From JADKIH01 sp031385005 (lineage in GTDB: Bacteria > Bacteroidota > Bacteroidia > AKYH767-A > 2013-40CM-41-45): a DNA stretch of 64,000 nt. Where the stretch lies: NCBI GenBank assembly GCA_031385005.1, contig JANNBB010000008.1, positions 62,001 to 126,000 of the forward strand. The letters run 5' to 3'. The notes below the pieces were generated by a model, which searched no databases, was not told where the DNA came from, and saw only the letters and a list, made by a program, of their open reading frames with translations. Both the position numbers and the translations under genes were made by a program. Shown here piece after piece: positions 27,491-36,945 of the stretch. Every line of letters begins with the position of its first letter. Positions within the stretch are counted from its first letter, which is position 1.

Positions 27491-28057
27491 TTAGGATGCT
27501 TTATAGGGCTGGTAGATAAGGTCGACGATTATATTCGTGTCATTCGAAACTTTATCTTTTACCAGTGATGGTACTTCAATTTTGAAGTCATTCAATTTAA
27601 TTTTAAAATTCGATTTGCCGGCTACGATGGCTTTGTCTTTAACAGTCAAGGTTCCTTCAGCAGTAATTTCTTTTGTTTCACCATGCATGGTAAGCATACC
27701 CTTTACGTTTACAGGATAGCTTCCATCTTTTGCCAGAGTAACGGTACTCATATTCAATACAGAACCTTTAAAAACAGCTTTTGGAAATTGATCTGACTCA
27801 ACATAGTTTTCATTGAAATGCTCCTGCATCAATGCTTTTTCAAAATTGAATGCTTTCATTAATATGGCAAATTCCATTGTGCCTGTTGTTACATCAATAA
27901 TGCTGGTCGCTTTTTCATTCACTCCTACAATTTTTTCAGGAGAAGTGGATGTCGTTGCATCAAAGGTTACCTTGCCGTTCTTCGTAAAAAATCTGGATTG
28001 TGCGTTTACCGATACGGCAGCCGCAATAAAAAGGAGGGAAAACAATATTTTTTTCAT
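27491..28057 (-). CDS. YceI-family lipid-binding-type protein (copy 1)
   Basis: 188 residues with signal peptide MKKILFSLLFIAAAVSVNAQ. YceI/LCN-like beta-barrel features: RFFTKNGKVTFDATT, the MQEHFNENYVESDQFPKAVFKG block and LTMHGETKEITAEGTLTV. The family folds as a lipocalin-like barrel that binds isoprenoid or amide lipids in the periplasm. A second YceI gene lies at 33061. It follows the OB-fold gene after 24 bases. Confidence 0.88.
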   Translation of the reverse strand: MKKILFSLLFIAAAVSVNAQSRFFTKNGKVTFDATTSTSPEKIVGVNEKATSIIDVTTGTMEFAILMKAFNFEKALMQEHFNENYVESDQFPKAVFKGSVLNMSTVTLAKDGSYPVNVKGMLTMHGETKEITAEGTLTVKDKAIVAGKSNFKIKLNDFKIEVPSLVKDKVSNDTNIIVDLIYQPYKAS

Positions 28058-28081
28058 ACGTTTTATTATTTTTAATTGAAA

Positions 28082-28516
28082 TTAATTATTTGATTTTTCA
28101 GATTCAGGAATGATACAACAATCTACCATTACCACATCCATTAGTACTCCGGTACATACTCCTTTGATAGTTACTTTTTGACCTTCCTTGATTTGCATAA
28201 CATAATTCTGTGCTGCTGGTTCAAATTCGCAGCCAATTCCTGAAATATCCGGTCCTTGCAATGTCACGTTGTAATTTCCTTTTTGATCTTTCATTTTTTC
28301 TGCAACTACTCCTTGTACTTCAATGACCTTGCCAAGATATTTTGAATTGGCTGTTTTTTCATTGCTGTCATATTCACTTACGAGTAAGTGTGCATCCATT
28401 GTAAATGCGGGCTTGACTTCTGAAACACTTACATGCTTTTTGTTGAATAAATAATAAGCATAGCTTACCCCACTCACAAAAACAACAAGAATTAAAATTA
28501 TTATTTTCTTTTTCAT
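28082..28516 (-). CDS. exported OB-fold protein (tRNA_anti-like)
   Basis: 144 residues from the ATG at 28516; a TTG three codons upstream is also in frame. One N-terminal helix (IIILILVVFVSGVSYAYYLF) anchors or exports it; the rest has the tRNA_anti-like OB pattern: LLVSEYDSNEKTANSKYLGKVIEVQGVV, then VTLQGPDISGIGCEFEP and KIKEG-like KEGQKVTIKGVCTG. The C-terminal VMVDCCIIPE is a typical ending for this Bacteroidota family. Function unknown; nucleic acid binding is unlikely for an exported protein. In one unit with the cytochrome-like lipoprotein and YceI copy 1. Confidence 0.7.
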   Translation of the reverse strand: MKKKIIILILVVFVSGVSYAYYLFNKKHVSVSEVKPAFTMDAHLLVSEYDSNEKTANSKYLGKVIEVQGVVAEKMKDQKGNYNVTLQGPDISGIGCEFEPAAQNYVMQIKEGQKVTIKGVCTGVLMDVVMVDCCIIPESEKSNN

Positions 28517-28585
28517 TTGCTTCAAAGTTCGTTTAGAAATTTGATGAATTAATGAATTATCGATTAATACTATCTTTTTTTTCGC

Positions 28586-29320
28586 TTAATTATTCGGACA
28601 ATTATTTCTCATCCAGATTTTAATCTGATCAATCTTACAGGTGGCCAATTTATTTCCTCCTTTAGGCATGGGTTGAAAGCCACTGTCATGATTAACGCTG
28701 CCTAGCAGCTTTCCATTTTGTGCAACTGTAAGAATTGTTGAATAATTTTCAAGACTTATCAATCCTCCCGGATTTGGCCCCGAATGACAACCTATACAAG
28801 AGGTCTGCATCATTGGAAATATCGTTCCTGAAAATGTTACATTATTTGTATCGCACTGATCTGAGCAACTGTTATTATTGGCGCCCTGTGCAATCCAGTT
28901 ATAAATAATATCTTTCTGAGCTTGACTCAATGGGCCTGATGGCGGCATTTGTTTATCCGGGTCTGTTTCCAAAAGAACTTCATAAATTTTACTATTGCCC
29001 GGATCGCCCGGATCGATATCGCCAGTTGCCATCACGTTTTCATAAGTATTCAGGATAATTCCTTCTTCATGATCTTGAGGTGAGTGACAACCGCTTTTTG
29101 CACAGTTTGAAACCAGCAGCGGTAATACCTGTGTCTGAAAATAAACTGAATCAGGGTCACATGTAGATACAGAATTGCCGTTGCTTCCCGTTTCTGTTAA
29201 ATCTTTCGGCAATACTTTTGGGTCATGCTTACATGAGTTTAACAATAGCATCATTAAAATCATCAAAAACAATGTTCCGGCCAGTATTGAATCGAGTATT
29301 ATTTCCTTTCTTTTCAGCAT
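28586..29320 (-). CDS. lipoprotein with two c-type haem-binding motifs
   Basis: 244 residues. A signal peptide ends in LLLNSC, a lipobox, so Cys29 should be lipidated. Two haem sites are visible: CAKSGCH (a CxxxxCH-type site with DHEEG after it) and CIGCH further on. Possible distal Met ligands lie in KQMPPSG and QPMPKGG. The layout resembles planctomycete-type and Bacteroidota cytochrome c-like lipoproteins that precede YceI-type genes. An electron-transfer role is inferred. It lies 83 bases after the LytTR regulator and may be part of its transcript or regulon. Confidence 0.75.
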   Translation of the reverse strand: MLKRKEIILDSILAGTLFLMILMMLLLNSCKHDPKVLPKDLTETGSNGNSVSTCDPDSVYFQTQVLPLLVSNCAKSGCHSPQDHEEGIILNTYENVMATGDIDPGDPGNSKIYEVLLETDPDKQMPPSGPLSQAQKDIIYNWIAQGANNNSCSDQCDTNNVTFSGTIFPMMQTSCIGCHSGPNPGGLISLENYSTILTVAQNGKLLGSVNHDSGFQPMPKGGNKLATCKIDQIKIWMRNNCPNN

Positions 29321-29403
29321 TTCAAATCAAAAATACTATGCGTTTCTCCCTTTTCAATACGAAAAGTGCCGAATGGGAAAAATTGGGTACTGAAGCAGGT
29401 AAT

Positions 29404-30168
29404 TTACTCTTTACCTGATAACCATTCTTTGAAAAAAGGGGAACGCTCTGTACTTACAATTGTTTCTATGTTAATAGCCGGTTTCAAAACAATTTTTACT
29501 CTTGACTTGGAATAAGAAAACATTTCGGTAATGGATTCTATGCTGATTATAAATTGCCTGTTTATTCTGAAAAATTTTTCCGGGTCCAGCATTTTTTCCA
29601 ATCCATCCAAATTGTATTCGATCGGATAGGTGTGATTATCTTTCGTTTTTAAAAAATTTATTTTTTCTTCTGTGTAAAAATAGGCCACCTGTTCGATATC
29701 TACTGTTTTGATGTGTTCACCATAACGAATCAAGAACCTTTTTTTAAATACTGCTTTTTTGTCTTTCAGATTTTCAAATAACTCTTTTAATTCGGGTATA
29801 TCAATTTTAACCTGATGCATTTTTTTGAACTTTTCTATTGCATTCGCCAATTCTTCTTTTTTAATTGGTTTTAGCAAATAGTCAATGCTGTTTACCTTGA
29901 ATGCTTTTAAGGCATATTCATCGTAAGCGGTTATGAAAATCACAGGTGAATCGATTTTTACTTTTGAAAATATTTCAAAACTGGAGCCATCAGCCAGATT
30001 AATATCCATAAATATTAAATTCGGCGCAGGATGATTATTTATCCATTCAATAGATGAACGAACACTCACCAGCATATCTAGAATTTCCACTCCGGGTAGA
30101 ATTTCTTCAACTAGTTTTTTGAGTCTTAAAGCCGCCGGCTCTTCGTCTTCAATGATTAGTATTTTCAT
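29404..30168 (-). CDS. LytTR-family response regulator
   Basis: 254 residues: a receiver domain (1-120) with acidic pocket EDEE and phospho-acceptor Asp55 in LIFMDINLADG, the conserved Thr/Lys positions in FITAYDEYALKAF and YLLKPIKKEEL, then a LytTR DNA-binding domain (about 150-250) with RYGEHIKTVDIEQVAYFYTEEK and FFRINRQFIISIESI. Its start overlaps the end of the sensor kinase gene by 20 bases, so the pair is translationally coupled. Confidence 0.92.
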   Translation of the reverse strand: MKILIIEDEEPAALRLKKLVEEILPGVEILDMLVSVRSSIEWINNHPAPNLIFMDINLADGSSFEIFSKVKIDSPVIFITAYDEYALKAFKVNSIDYLLKPIKKEELANAIEKFKKMHQVKIDIPELKELFENLKDKKAVFKKRFLIRYGEHIKTVDIEQVAYFYTEEKINFLKTKDNHTYPIEYNLDGLEKMLDPEKFFRINRQFIISIESITEMFSYSKSRVKIVLKPAINIETIVSTERSPFFKEWLSGKE

Positions 30169-33064
30169 CGTTCTTATTTAATAAAGGTATCGTAACTGTA
30201 AAGATATCGTTTTCATTAAGTATATCAACCGTTTCAGTAGTCAGTAATTTGTATCTGTTTATGATATTCTGTAAACCTAATCCGGTTGAAACTTCTCTGG
30301 TTATTTTAAGATTGATGTTGTTTACAAAAACCATTTTGTCTCCGATTATGTAAATGGTTATTTTTAATGGCGTTTCTTTTGATACCGCATTGTGTTTTAT
30401 CGCATTCTCTGCAAGTAACTGTAATGTCAACGGTGGTACAAATTTATTTTCCCGAATTGGCTGCGGTATGTTTATTTCAAGAATTAAACTTTCCCCATAT
30501 CTTTTTTTCTGAATAAATATATAATTGTCGAGTAAGCTAAGCTCTTCGCTGACCTTTATTACATTTTGATCCTTATAATTAATAATATTTCTGAAAAATT
30601 CTGATAGTCGCTCAACATACTCTACAGCTAAAGTCGGAGTGTTTTCGATTACTGTTATCAATGTGTTGAAGCTGTTGAATAAGAAGTGAGGATTCACCTG
30701 ACTTCTAAGCGTCTCAAATTGAAATTCTATTTTCTCTTTCTGAAGTAGATCGAATTTGCGAATACGGCTTTCGCGACGTCTAATAATCATGAAAACAATA
30801 AATGAAATTAATCCTGCAGTAAGAATTCTAAACCACCATGTTTGCCAAAAAGGAGGATTTATCTTAAATGAATATACAGTCTCTTCACTCGTCGAAAAGT
30901 TGGAATTTAAGGATGCTTTTATGCGAAATTTGTAACTGCTCGGGGGTAATATTGGAAAGGTTACAGTATGATCTTTTGTAACCTCCCATTTATTGGAAAA
31001 CCCTTCCAGCATAAAATAATAATTGATCTTTTGTGGATCAGAATACCAAATTCCATCGAAATCAAAACGAAAGTTATTTTCATCGCAAGAAAAATTATTT
31101 GATGAACCGATTTCAATAGGTTTTGTGTAAATACTAATAGAGCGCAATACCACATTGGGCTGTTCTTTATTGGTCTCCATAACTGTATTATAGAGAACAA
31201 TTCCTCTTTCAGTACCTATCCAAAGTGTGTTGTCAAATGTATAGGTAAAAGAGTTTATATCGGGATTTAAATCTGAAAGATTTTCTTCTGATGAGTGGTA
31301 AAAAAATGTTCCCGTCTCCGGGTCCAATACGTCAAAACCATTTGGATGAGTAATAATTATTTTTCCTTCAGGTGTACAAAATAGGGAAGTAGGTGAGGGG
31401 TCTGATAATCCATCTTTAGTTTGGTACACTGAAATGCTATCGCCTCCATTAAAGTACTTTATTCCTTCATCAGCAACAGTAAACCAAATTCGTCCCTTTT
31501 TGTCTTCCGTAAAGCTATGAATAGCGTTTTTCGTCCTGTAAACATTTCTTAATTGATCATGATCTAACATAAAAACTCCATTTTCATCTGTTCCAAACCA
31601 GGTTCTTTTTTTTGAATCTATAAAAACAGAATAAACATAATCATTTAAAATAGGGCTCCCCGAGAATACTTTTTCACTCGAAATTTCTGCAGATTCAGAT
31701 TGGCCATTTTTAAGAATGTTAAATTTCATTACTGAATTAAAACCGGCAACCCATACTATGTTATCATAACCATTTATAGATAAAATACTCGGCTTTTCAT
31801 TGTCGGCAAATGAAGTTATTTTTTTGTAATGACCGTTTGCAGGATTAAATCTGTAAATTCCTTCGCCCATGGTCCCTAACCAGAGAAAACCAAATGGATC
31901 AAAGTACATGGTGGCGATATCGGTGTGTTTTTCAAAAATTTTATATTCTTTATAGTGTTTGTAACCTCCTTCTTTATACAGGCACACCAGGTGTTGATTC
32001 GGACTCAACCAGATATTTTCATTTTTATCCTTTGAAATACTATGAACAAAATCAATTTTTTTATCGCCAATAGTTTCTATAATTTTTATCTTATTACCTG
32101 TTGTTCTGAATAAATGAATCGACTCAGATATCCAGACTAGGTTTTCTGAATCCAAAATCAAAGAATTAGCTTTTAAATTATCATGACCGTTTAATTTTAA
32201 TTTTTCAATCTGTGAATCAGCTCCAATTTCAACTATTCCAAATCGTTCTGTGGCCACCCAAAGCCGGTTATCTATTGGTAAAATACAATTGATTTGTCCG
32301 TATTTCCATTTCTCAGATGTCAAAAATGGAATGAATTTGTTTTTTTCATAATCAAATTTCGAAATTCCTTTTTCCTGTAATCCAATCCAAAGTGTATGGT
32401 TTTTTCCCATTGCGAGCGAACGGGCAATATCATCAGGCAGTCCTTCCGATGTTCCAATATTCGTTACCTGTTTAATTCCGTTATGCAGATTTACGAAATT
32501 TAATCCTTTATCTGTTCCTACACACATTCGTTGATCGGGAAGACTAATCATCGAGTAACAATAATCATCACTCAATCCATCATCGTGATTAATGTTGTAA
32601 ATAAGATTGTTTTCTATACAGTAAACTCCTTCTCCCTTTGTCGAAAAATATATACTCCCATTCCTGTTTTGAGTGAATGAAGTGATGGCAACTTTAGGTA
32701 ATCCTTCTTTTGGGTTGTATGGAAGTAATTTTTGCCCACTAATTTTAATAATCCTTCCATTTTCAAAACCGACCCAAACAATGGACTGCGAATCCTCAAA
32801 GATTGCGCTAACCGGCAGGTACAATGAATCTCCCGTCGGTACTCGTATAAAATTAATTCCATTGAAAGTAAATAATCCATTGTCGGTTCCCACCCAAATT
32901 AATCCACTTTTATCCTGAATTAATTTTAGAATTTTTGGCCGCGTGTTTTCAGTCCGAATATCGAACGATTTTACTAAGGATTCCTGTCCGTGCAATTGTA
33001 TTTTTGCAGTAATAAAAAACAGGATCGTAATCCAAAACAATTGTATTTTGAAATATCGTCTCAA
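30149..33064 (-). CDS. propeller-domain sensor histidine kinase (LytS-type HisKA)
   Basis: 971 residues: signal peptide, then about 700 residues of two-component-regulator propeller repeats (pattern DKSGLIWVGTDNGL), a Y_Y_Y domain (about 640-730, ending near PPSSYKFRIKASL), one transmembrane helix (about 740-765), and a His_kinase domain with QVNPHFLFNSFNT (phospho-His793) and an ATPase N-box in LLAENAIKHN plus GLGLQN. The sensor region lies in the periplasm. Start codon is TTG at 33064, overlapping the stop of yceI by 4 bases (TTGA). It partners the LytTR regulator that follows. Signal unknown; similar propeller sensors detect glycans, but there is no SusCD locus nearby. Confidence 0.92.
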   Translation of the reverse strand: MRRYFKIQLFWITILFFITAKIQLHGQESLVKSFDIRTENTRPKILKLIQDKSGLIWVGTDNGLFTFNGINFIRVPTGDSLYLPVSAIFEDSQSIVWVGFENGRIIKISGQKLLPYNPKEGLPKVAITSFTQNRNGSIYFSTKGEGVYCIENNLIYNINHDDGLSDDYCYSMISLPDQRMCVGTDKGLNFVNLHNGIKQVTNIGTSEGLPDDIARSLAMGKNHTLWIGLQEKGISKFDYEKNKFIPFLTSEKWKYGQINCILPIDNRLWVATERFGIVEIGADSQIEKLKLNGHDNLKANSLILDSENLVWISESIHLFRTTGNKIKIIETIGDKKIDFVHSISKDKNENIWLSPNQHLVCLYKEGGYKHYKEYKIFEKHTDIATMYFDPFGFLWLGTMGEGIYRFNPANGHYKKITSFADNEKPSILSINGYDNIVWVAGFNSVMKFNILKNGQSESAEISSEKVFSGSPILNDYVYSVFIDSKKRTWFGTDENGVFMLDHDQLRNVYRTKNAIHSFTEDKKGRIWFTVADEGIKYFNGGDSISVYQTKDGLSDPSPTSLFCTPEGKIIITHPNGFDVLDPETGTFFYHSSEENLSDLNPDINSFTYTFDNTLWIGTERGIVLYNTVMETNKEQPNVVLRSISIYTKPIEIGSSNNFSCDENNFRFDFDGIWYSDPQKINYYFMLEGFSNKWEVTKDHTVTFPILPPSSYKFRIKASLNSNFSTSEETVYSFKINPPFWQTWWFRILTAGLISFIVFMIIRRRESRIRKFDLLQKEKIEFQFETLRSQVNPHFLFNSFNTLITVIENTPTLAVEYVERLSEFFRNIINYKDQNVIKVSEELSLLDNYIFIQKKRYGESLILEINIPQPIRENKFVPPLTLQLLAENAIKHNAVSKETPLKITIYIIGDKMVFVNNINLKITREVSTGLGLQNIINRYKLLTTETVDILNENDIFTVTIPLLNKNDENTNH

Positions 33065-33633
33065 TTACTTTTTTTATTTAACACAAGACTAACCTCAACT
33101 CCAATATCACCGGCTACTTTTTCATGTACGACTTTGGGAATTTTAATGGAGTGGTCTGAAAGAAGTATGCTGAATTTGGAATTAATAAAAATCTTATCAT
33201 TTTTTACAGATACAAAACATTTAATCACTCTCTCTATTTCAACACCATGCATTTTTAATATTCCTTTAGTACGTACTTCGTAAACTCCTGCAATGGAAAG
33301 ATCGATATTTTCGATTATTTTACCGCTGAAACTTGCTTCCGGAAACTCTTCTGACTCAAGATATTTTTCATTGAAATGTTCTTGTTGCATCAAACTGTTG
33401 AATCCGGAAAACGACCGAATCATTACCTTAAAAACAAAAGTTCCATTACCTGCATCTAAGATGCCTATTAATTTATTGGATGTTGCCTTAATTAATTCCT
33501 GCTCTGCTTCCGATTTAAATGCTACTTCACCACTGTTCGTATAATAATATAATTTATTTATTTGCCCATGAGCGGTAAAAGTGAAACAAATAAATAATAA
33601 TAAAGCAAAATTTAATTTTAATGGTGCTGTCAT
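33061..33633 (-). CDS. YceI-family protein (copy 2), upstream of the sensor kinase
   Basis: 190 residues from the ATG at 33633; a TTG at 33648 overlapping the kdtA stop (TTGA) is an alternative coupled start. Signal peptide ending around AHGQ, then a YceI barrel with LMQQEHFNEKYLESEEFPEASFSG and KGILKMHGVEIE. It aligns by eye with the protein at 27491, so the two are paralogues flanking the two-component system. Placement between kdtA and the sensor gene, with overlaps on both sides, suggests co-expression. Confidence 0.87.
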   Translation of the reverse strand: MTAPLKLNFALLLFICFTFTAHGQINKLYYYTNSGEVAFKSEAEQELIKATSNKLIGILDAGNGTFVFKVMIRSFSGFNSLMQQEHFNEKYLESEEFPEASFSGKIIENIDLSIAGVYEVRTKGILKMHGVEIERVIKCFVSVKNDKIFINSKFSILLSDHSIKIPKVVHEKVAGDIGVEVSLVLNKKSN

Positions 33634-33644
33634 AAAATTAATCG

Positions 33645-34898
33645 TCAATTTAATCGGGGTAGTGATGCAACAATTTTATCAGTGGCCCCATTATTTTTTT
33701 CTATATACCTTTTATTTATCTCAAAGCATTTTTCCAATTCTTGCTTACCGGACCATAAGTTAAGAAATATTTTTTTTATCTCAGATTTTGTTTTGACGGT
33801 AAATGCTCCTCCGAGATTTATTAAATCCTCTCCTTCTTTGAATTTTTTGAACTCTGGTCCGATAATTACCGGTAAACCATATCCGGCTGCTTCCAAAATG
33901 TTATGTATTCCTTTGCCAAAGCCACCGCCAACCCAGGCAATTGTTCCATATCTATAAATTTTTGTCAATTGTCCGATAGTGTCGATGATTAGTATTCGTT
34001 TTTTAGAAAAGTCAACGTTAGAGGTGAAAAGAGCGATTTCATCAACCGGATAGTATTTGGAAGCGAGTTTGAAAATACTTTCAATCCTCTCATTGTCGAT
34101 TTCATGAGGAGCAATAATAATTTTTAATTCCTGAAATGCTTCGGGATGTAAACTTTCAAAAATCATTTTTTCATCTTCTTCCCAGGTGCTACCGGCAATT
34201 AATATTTTTTTTCCATTTTTAAATTGTTCTATTTTTTCTAATTTATCTGACTGCTTTACAATTTCCTGAATACGATCGAAGCGTGTATCGCCGGTGACAT
34301 CAACTTGAGTTATTCCGAGCATATCCAAAAGTTCTTTAGATTCCTCATCCTGTACAAAAAAACGTGTGACGTTTTTCAATATATCTACATAGAATTTACC
34401 ATACCACTTAAAAAATATTTGAGATCGCCTGAAGATGGAGGATACACTAAATATCGGAATTTCTTTAGCTTTTAATAGGGCATAGTAGTGATGCCAGAAT
34501 TCATATTTAACAAAAATGGTAAAAGTAGGGGAGACTAACTCGATAAAGGCAGCAGCGTTTTTAGAATTATCTATCGGTAAATAACATACAATATCGGCTT
34601 GCGAATAATTTTTTCTAACTTCATATCCGGACGGAGAAAAAAAAGTGAGTACAATACAAGTCGAGGGATTCGTTTTTTTTATTTTTTCGATTAGCGGCCT
34701 GCCTTGTTCAAATTCTCCCAGTGAAGCGCAGTGTATCCATATGCGCTGTAAACCTTTTCCTGCTAATTTACCTGCTAACTCTTCCTGCCATTTTTCTCTT
34801 CCCGTTGTCCAAAGTTTAGCTTTCTTATTTCCTGAAAAAGCCGCCAATTGAATAGTTACTTCATACAAACGGATAATTAAATCGTAGATAAATTTCAC
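33645..34898 (-). CDS. kdtA: 3-deoxy-D-manno-octulosonic acid (Kdo) transferase
   Basis: 417 residues with an N-terminal hydrophobic anchor and the GT30 layout: HCASLGEFEQGRPLIEKIK (conserved acidic residue), YEFWHHYY, GDTRFDRI, IAGSTWEEDEK, and IWVGGGF-like AWVGGGFGKGIHNILEAAGYGLPV then GPEFKKFKE. It adds Kdo to lipid IVA on the cytoplasmic face of the inner membrane, so the organism makes Kdo-containing LPS. Start codon GTG at 34898, four bases after the preceding gene. Confidence 0.93.
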   Translation of the reverse strand: MKFIYDLIIRLYEVTIQLAAFSGNKKAKLWTTGREKWQEELAGKLAGKGLQRIWIHCASLGEFEQGRPLIEKIKKTNPSTCIVLTFFSPSGYEVRKNYSQADIVCYLPIDNSKNAAAFIELVSPTFTIFVKYEFWHHYYALLKAKEIPIFSVSSIFRRSQIFFKWYGKFYVDILKNVTRFFVQDEESKELLDMLGITQVDVTGDTRFDRIQEIVKQSDKLEKIEQFKNGKKILIAGSTWEEDEKMIFESLHPEAFQELKIIIAPHEIDNERIESIFKLASKYYPVDEIALFTSNVDFSKKRILIIDTIGQLTKIYRYGTIAWVGGGFGKGIHNILEAAGYGLPVIIGPEFKKFKEGEDLINLGGAFTVKTKSEIKKIFLNLWSGKQELEKCFEINKRYIEKNNGATDKIVASLPRLN

Positions 34899-34902
34899 TA
34901 TT

Positions 34903-35679
34903 TTAGTTTATATATATTTTATCTGCATTTCGTCTATACAATGGAAAAACCCATCCAAAGCGTATTCCAAAGAAAAGATCGGTTCGTTGCTTATCATCTT
35001 TAATTCCACTATCAAAATTTAATTGCCTCTTGTTTTTAGTTAAGGCCTGAGTAAATTCTAATCCCGCATAAAAATTAACAAGTCGTTTGTTGCCGAAATT
35101 TGTATATCCGATGTATTCAGTCAAACAAAATCCATTCGTAAATCTGTCAAATCCTTTTCTGTAATTATCTTCAATATAAGGTATAGGTCCTTGTGGCGTT
35201 TCAATTAAAATTTTATGTTGAAGATAGCCAAAACCCAGTGTAGTCATTAGTCCTGAATTTTTATTTGGACCAATTAGCGGAAATATTTTCCCTCCTTTAA
35301 ATTCAAGCTTAATTCCTCTTTCACTTAATGAAACCAGACTATAATCTCCATTGCCATCGATAATATTTCCATCAGCAGTTTTATATTGATCGAGGAAGTA
35401 TTTCTCTTTTACATTATCGCTGAAGAAAAAATTTCCGTCAAATCCGGTAAGCCAGTTGTTCTTCAATTTCCATTGAAAAACAACTCCTATACTGATGTCG
35501 TTTCCAAACCGTTCTGAAAGATCTCCTCCCGGAAATTGATAAGCCGCTGTAACACCTATCATGGGAAATGAAATTATCGAATCTCTGATGTTTTTTTGAG
35601 AAAAAGCAGATAACTGAAAAGCTGCAACCAGTAGGATGGAAATTGGAATTTTAAATTTACAAGTTCTCTTTCTGTTCAT
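34903..35679 (-). CDS. outer-membrane beta-barrel protein, function unknown
   Basis: 258 residues with a signal peptide (to about AFSQ) and a barrel-like pattern. The motif GVTAAYQFPGGDLSERFGNDISIG, then GFDGNFFFSDNVKEK and a C-terminal FGIRFGWVFPLYRRNADKIYI are reminiscent of a family conserved near kdtA in Bacteroidota, but no function is known to me. Spaced 4 bases from kdtA and 6 from the DUF1572 gene, so part of the same operon. Confidence 0.65.
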   Translation of the reverse strand: MNRKRTCKFKIPISILLVAAFQLSAFSQKNIRDSIISFPMIGVTAAYQFPGGDLSERFGNDISIGVVFQWKLKNNWLTGFDGNFFFSDNVKEKYFLDQYKTADGNIIDGNGDYSLVSLSERGIKLEFKGGKIFPLIGPNKNSGLMTTLGFGYLQHKILIETPQGPIPYIEDNYRKGFDRFTNGFCLTEYIGYTNFGNKRLVNFYAGLEFTQALTKNKRQLNFDSGIKDDKQRTDLFFGIRFGWVFPLYRRNADKIYIN

Positions 35680-35685
35680 AATTAA

Positions 35686-36216
35686 TTAATTTTCTTTACG
35701 CGAAGCAAAAAGTGAGTTATCCGGATTTCGTGGAATAGATAAAGACTTGAAATCAGAAGATTGAATGAGTTTGCAAATGTAAACGATTTGGCCGGTATGA
35801 TAGGCATAATGAGCCAACTGTCGGTTCAATGCACGAATGACAGTATGGTCTTCGTTTCTTATTTTTACAATATTCGTAAGATTGTCAGGTTTCAATTCTT
35901 CTAATGCTTGAAAAACACAATTCCAACCTTTATTCCATTTGTTAAAAAGTTCATCTTTTGTTTCACCCCTATCTACAAATTCATCATCACGGTTTCTATC
36001 CGGTTTTTCTCCATCAGTAGTAAGAAAATCAGTAAATCTCGACAACATATTACCGGAAAGATGTTTGATCAAAATGGTCAAATTGTTAGACTCTTTTTCC
36101 GGGAAGAAATGTAAATCAGCTTCTGAAATTTGCTCCATTGCTTTTTCAGCATTGCTTTTTAAACCCCTAAAACTTTTTTTACATTCTAACAAGAACAGTT
36201 CACCGATTTCACTCAT
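35686..36216 (-). CDS. DUF1572/DinB-like protein
   Basis: 176 residues, an all-helical DinB-like bundle. His residues in LIKHLSGNMLSRF, REDEF-like NRDDEFVDRG and RQLAHYAYHTGQIVYICK match the metal-site positions of DUF1572 proteins. Members may bind a metal and a thiol; no reaction is established. The ATG overlaps the cdd TGA by 4 bases (ATGA). Confidence 0.8.
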   Translation of the reverse strand: MSEIGELFLLECKKSFRGLKSNAEKAMEQISEADLHFFPEKESNNLTILIKHLSGNMLSRFTDFLTTDGEKPDRNRDDEFVDRGETKDELFNKWNKGWNCVFQALEELKPDNLTNIVKIRNEDHTVIRALNRQLAHYAYHTGQIVYICKLIQSSDFKSLSIPRNPDNSLFASRKEN

Positions 36217-36710
36217 TTTCGCCTACGTTTAAGATCACTTGCATCAAACTGAAAAGGAAGAAGATTTCCAATGCTCTCTGATGTAATTACCTTACCTGAT
36301 TCTCCTACCATGATAATACGGATATTTTTTCCATATCGGTGTTCGTATTCAATAATGGCTTGTCTACATGCACCACAAGGAGGAATTGGCTTATTTACAG
36401 AAAAGAAATCGGATCGGGCTGAAATCGCCAGTGCTTTTATAGTGACTCCGGGATAATTGGCTCCGGCAGCATATATAGCCACTCGTTCAGCGCAGAGTCC
36501 TACAGGATAAGAGGCATTTTCCTGATTATTTCCTTTAATAATTGTTCCATTTTCCAGAAGCAATGCAGCTCCTACCTGAAAATGAGAGTATGGCGCATAA
36601 GCATCGCCGGTGCTCGCCTTGGCTTCTGTCGCCAATAATTTATCTTCAGCATTTAATTCTTCAATCGTTTCGTATTCTGTAAGATGGCATACTATTTCTA
36701 CTTTCTTCAT
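36213..36710 (-). CDS. cdd: cytidine deaminase
   Basis: 165 residues from the ATG at 36710 (MKKVEIVCHL); an upstream frame to 36770 is not supported. Zinc site CAERVA (Cys73, Glu75) and PCGACRQ (Cys112, Cys115), with the substrate-binding AYAPYSHFQVGAALL. It converts cytidine/deoxycytidine to uridine forms for salvage. A leftward promoter candidate lies at 36728-36760 (TACATTTA with TTTG 21 bases away on the minus strand). It heads a seven-gene leftward chain. In some other Bacteroidota cdd is next to porV, as recalled; here 4 kb separate them. Confidence 0.92.
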   Translation of the reverse strand: MKKVEIVCHLTEYETIEELNAEDKLLATEAKASTGDAYAPYSHFQVGAALLLENGTIIKGNNQENASYPVGLCAERVAIYAAGANYPGVTIKALAISARSDFFSVNKPIPPCGACRQAIIEYEHRYGKNIRIIMVGESGKVITSESIGNLLPFQFDASDLKRRRK

Positions 36711-36945
36711 AGTGTAATTTAAGGACTTAAATGTAATGAGAATTAGGTAATTACACCAAATAATTTTCAAATAAAAGGACTTTGGTGCAGGTGAGGTCTG
36801 CTTTCACCAATGACGTGTTTTTAATAAGAATGTTGGAATATGAGGATAACAAATTTCGTTTTATTTCGTATTGTCATAACTTAATCAAACATACATCTAT
36901 TAGGTAAAAATATTTATCATCTTTGCAGTAAAATACATATTTAGT

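Noticed and set aside
30961..32918. Short frames within the sensor kinase gene
   Set aside because: They are alternative frames of the propeller repeats, whose leftward frame is continuous and well supported.
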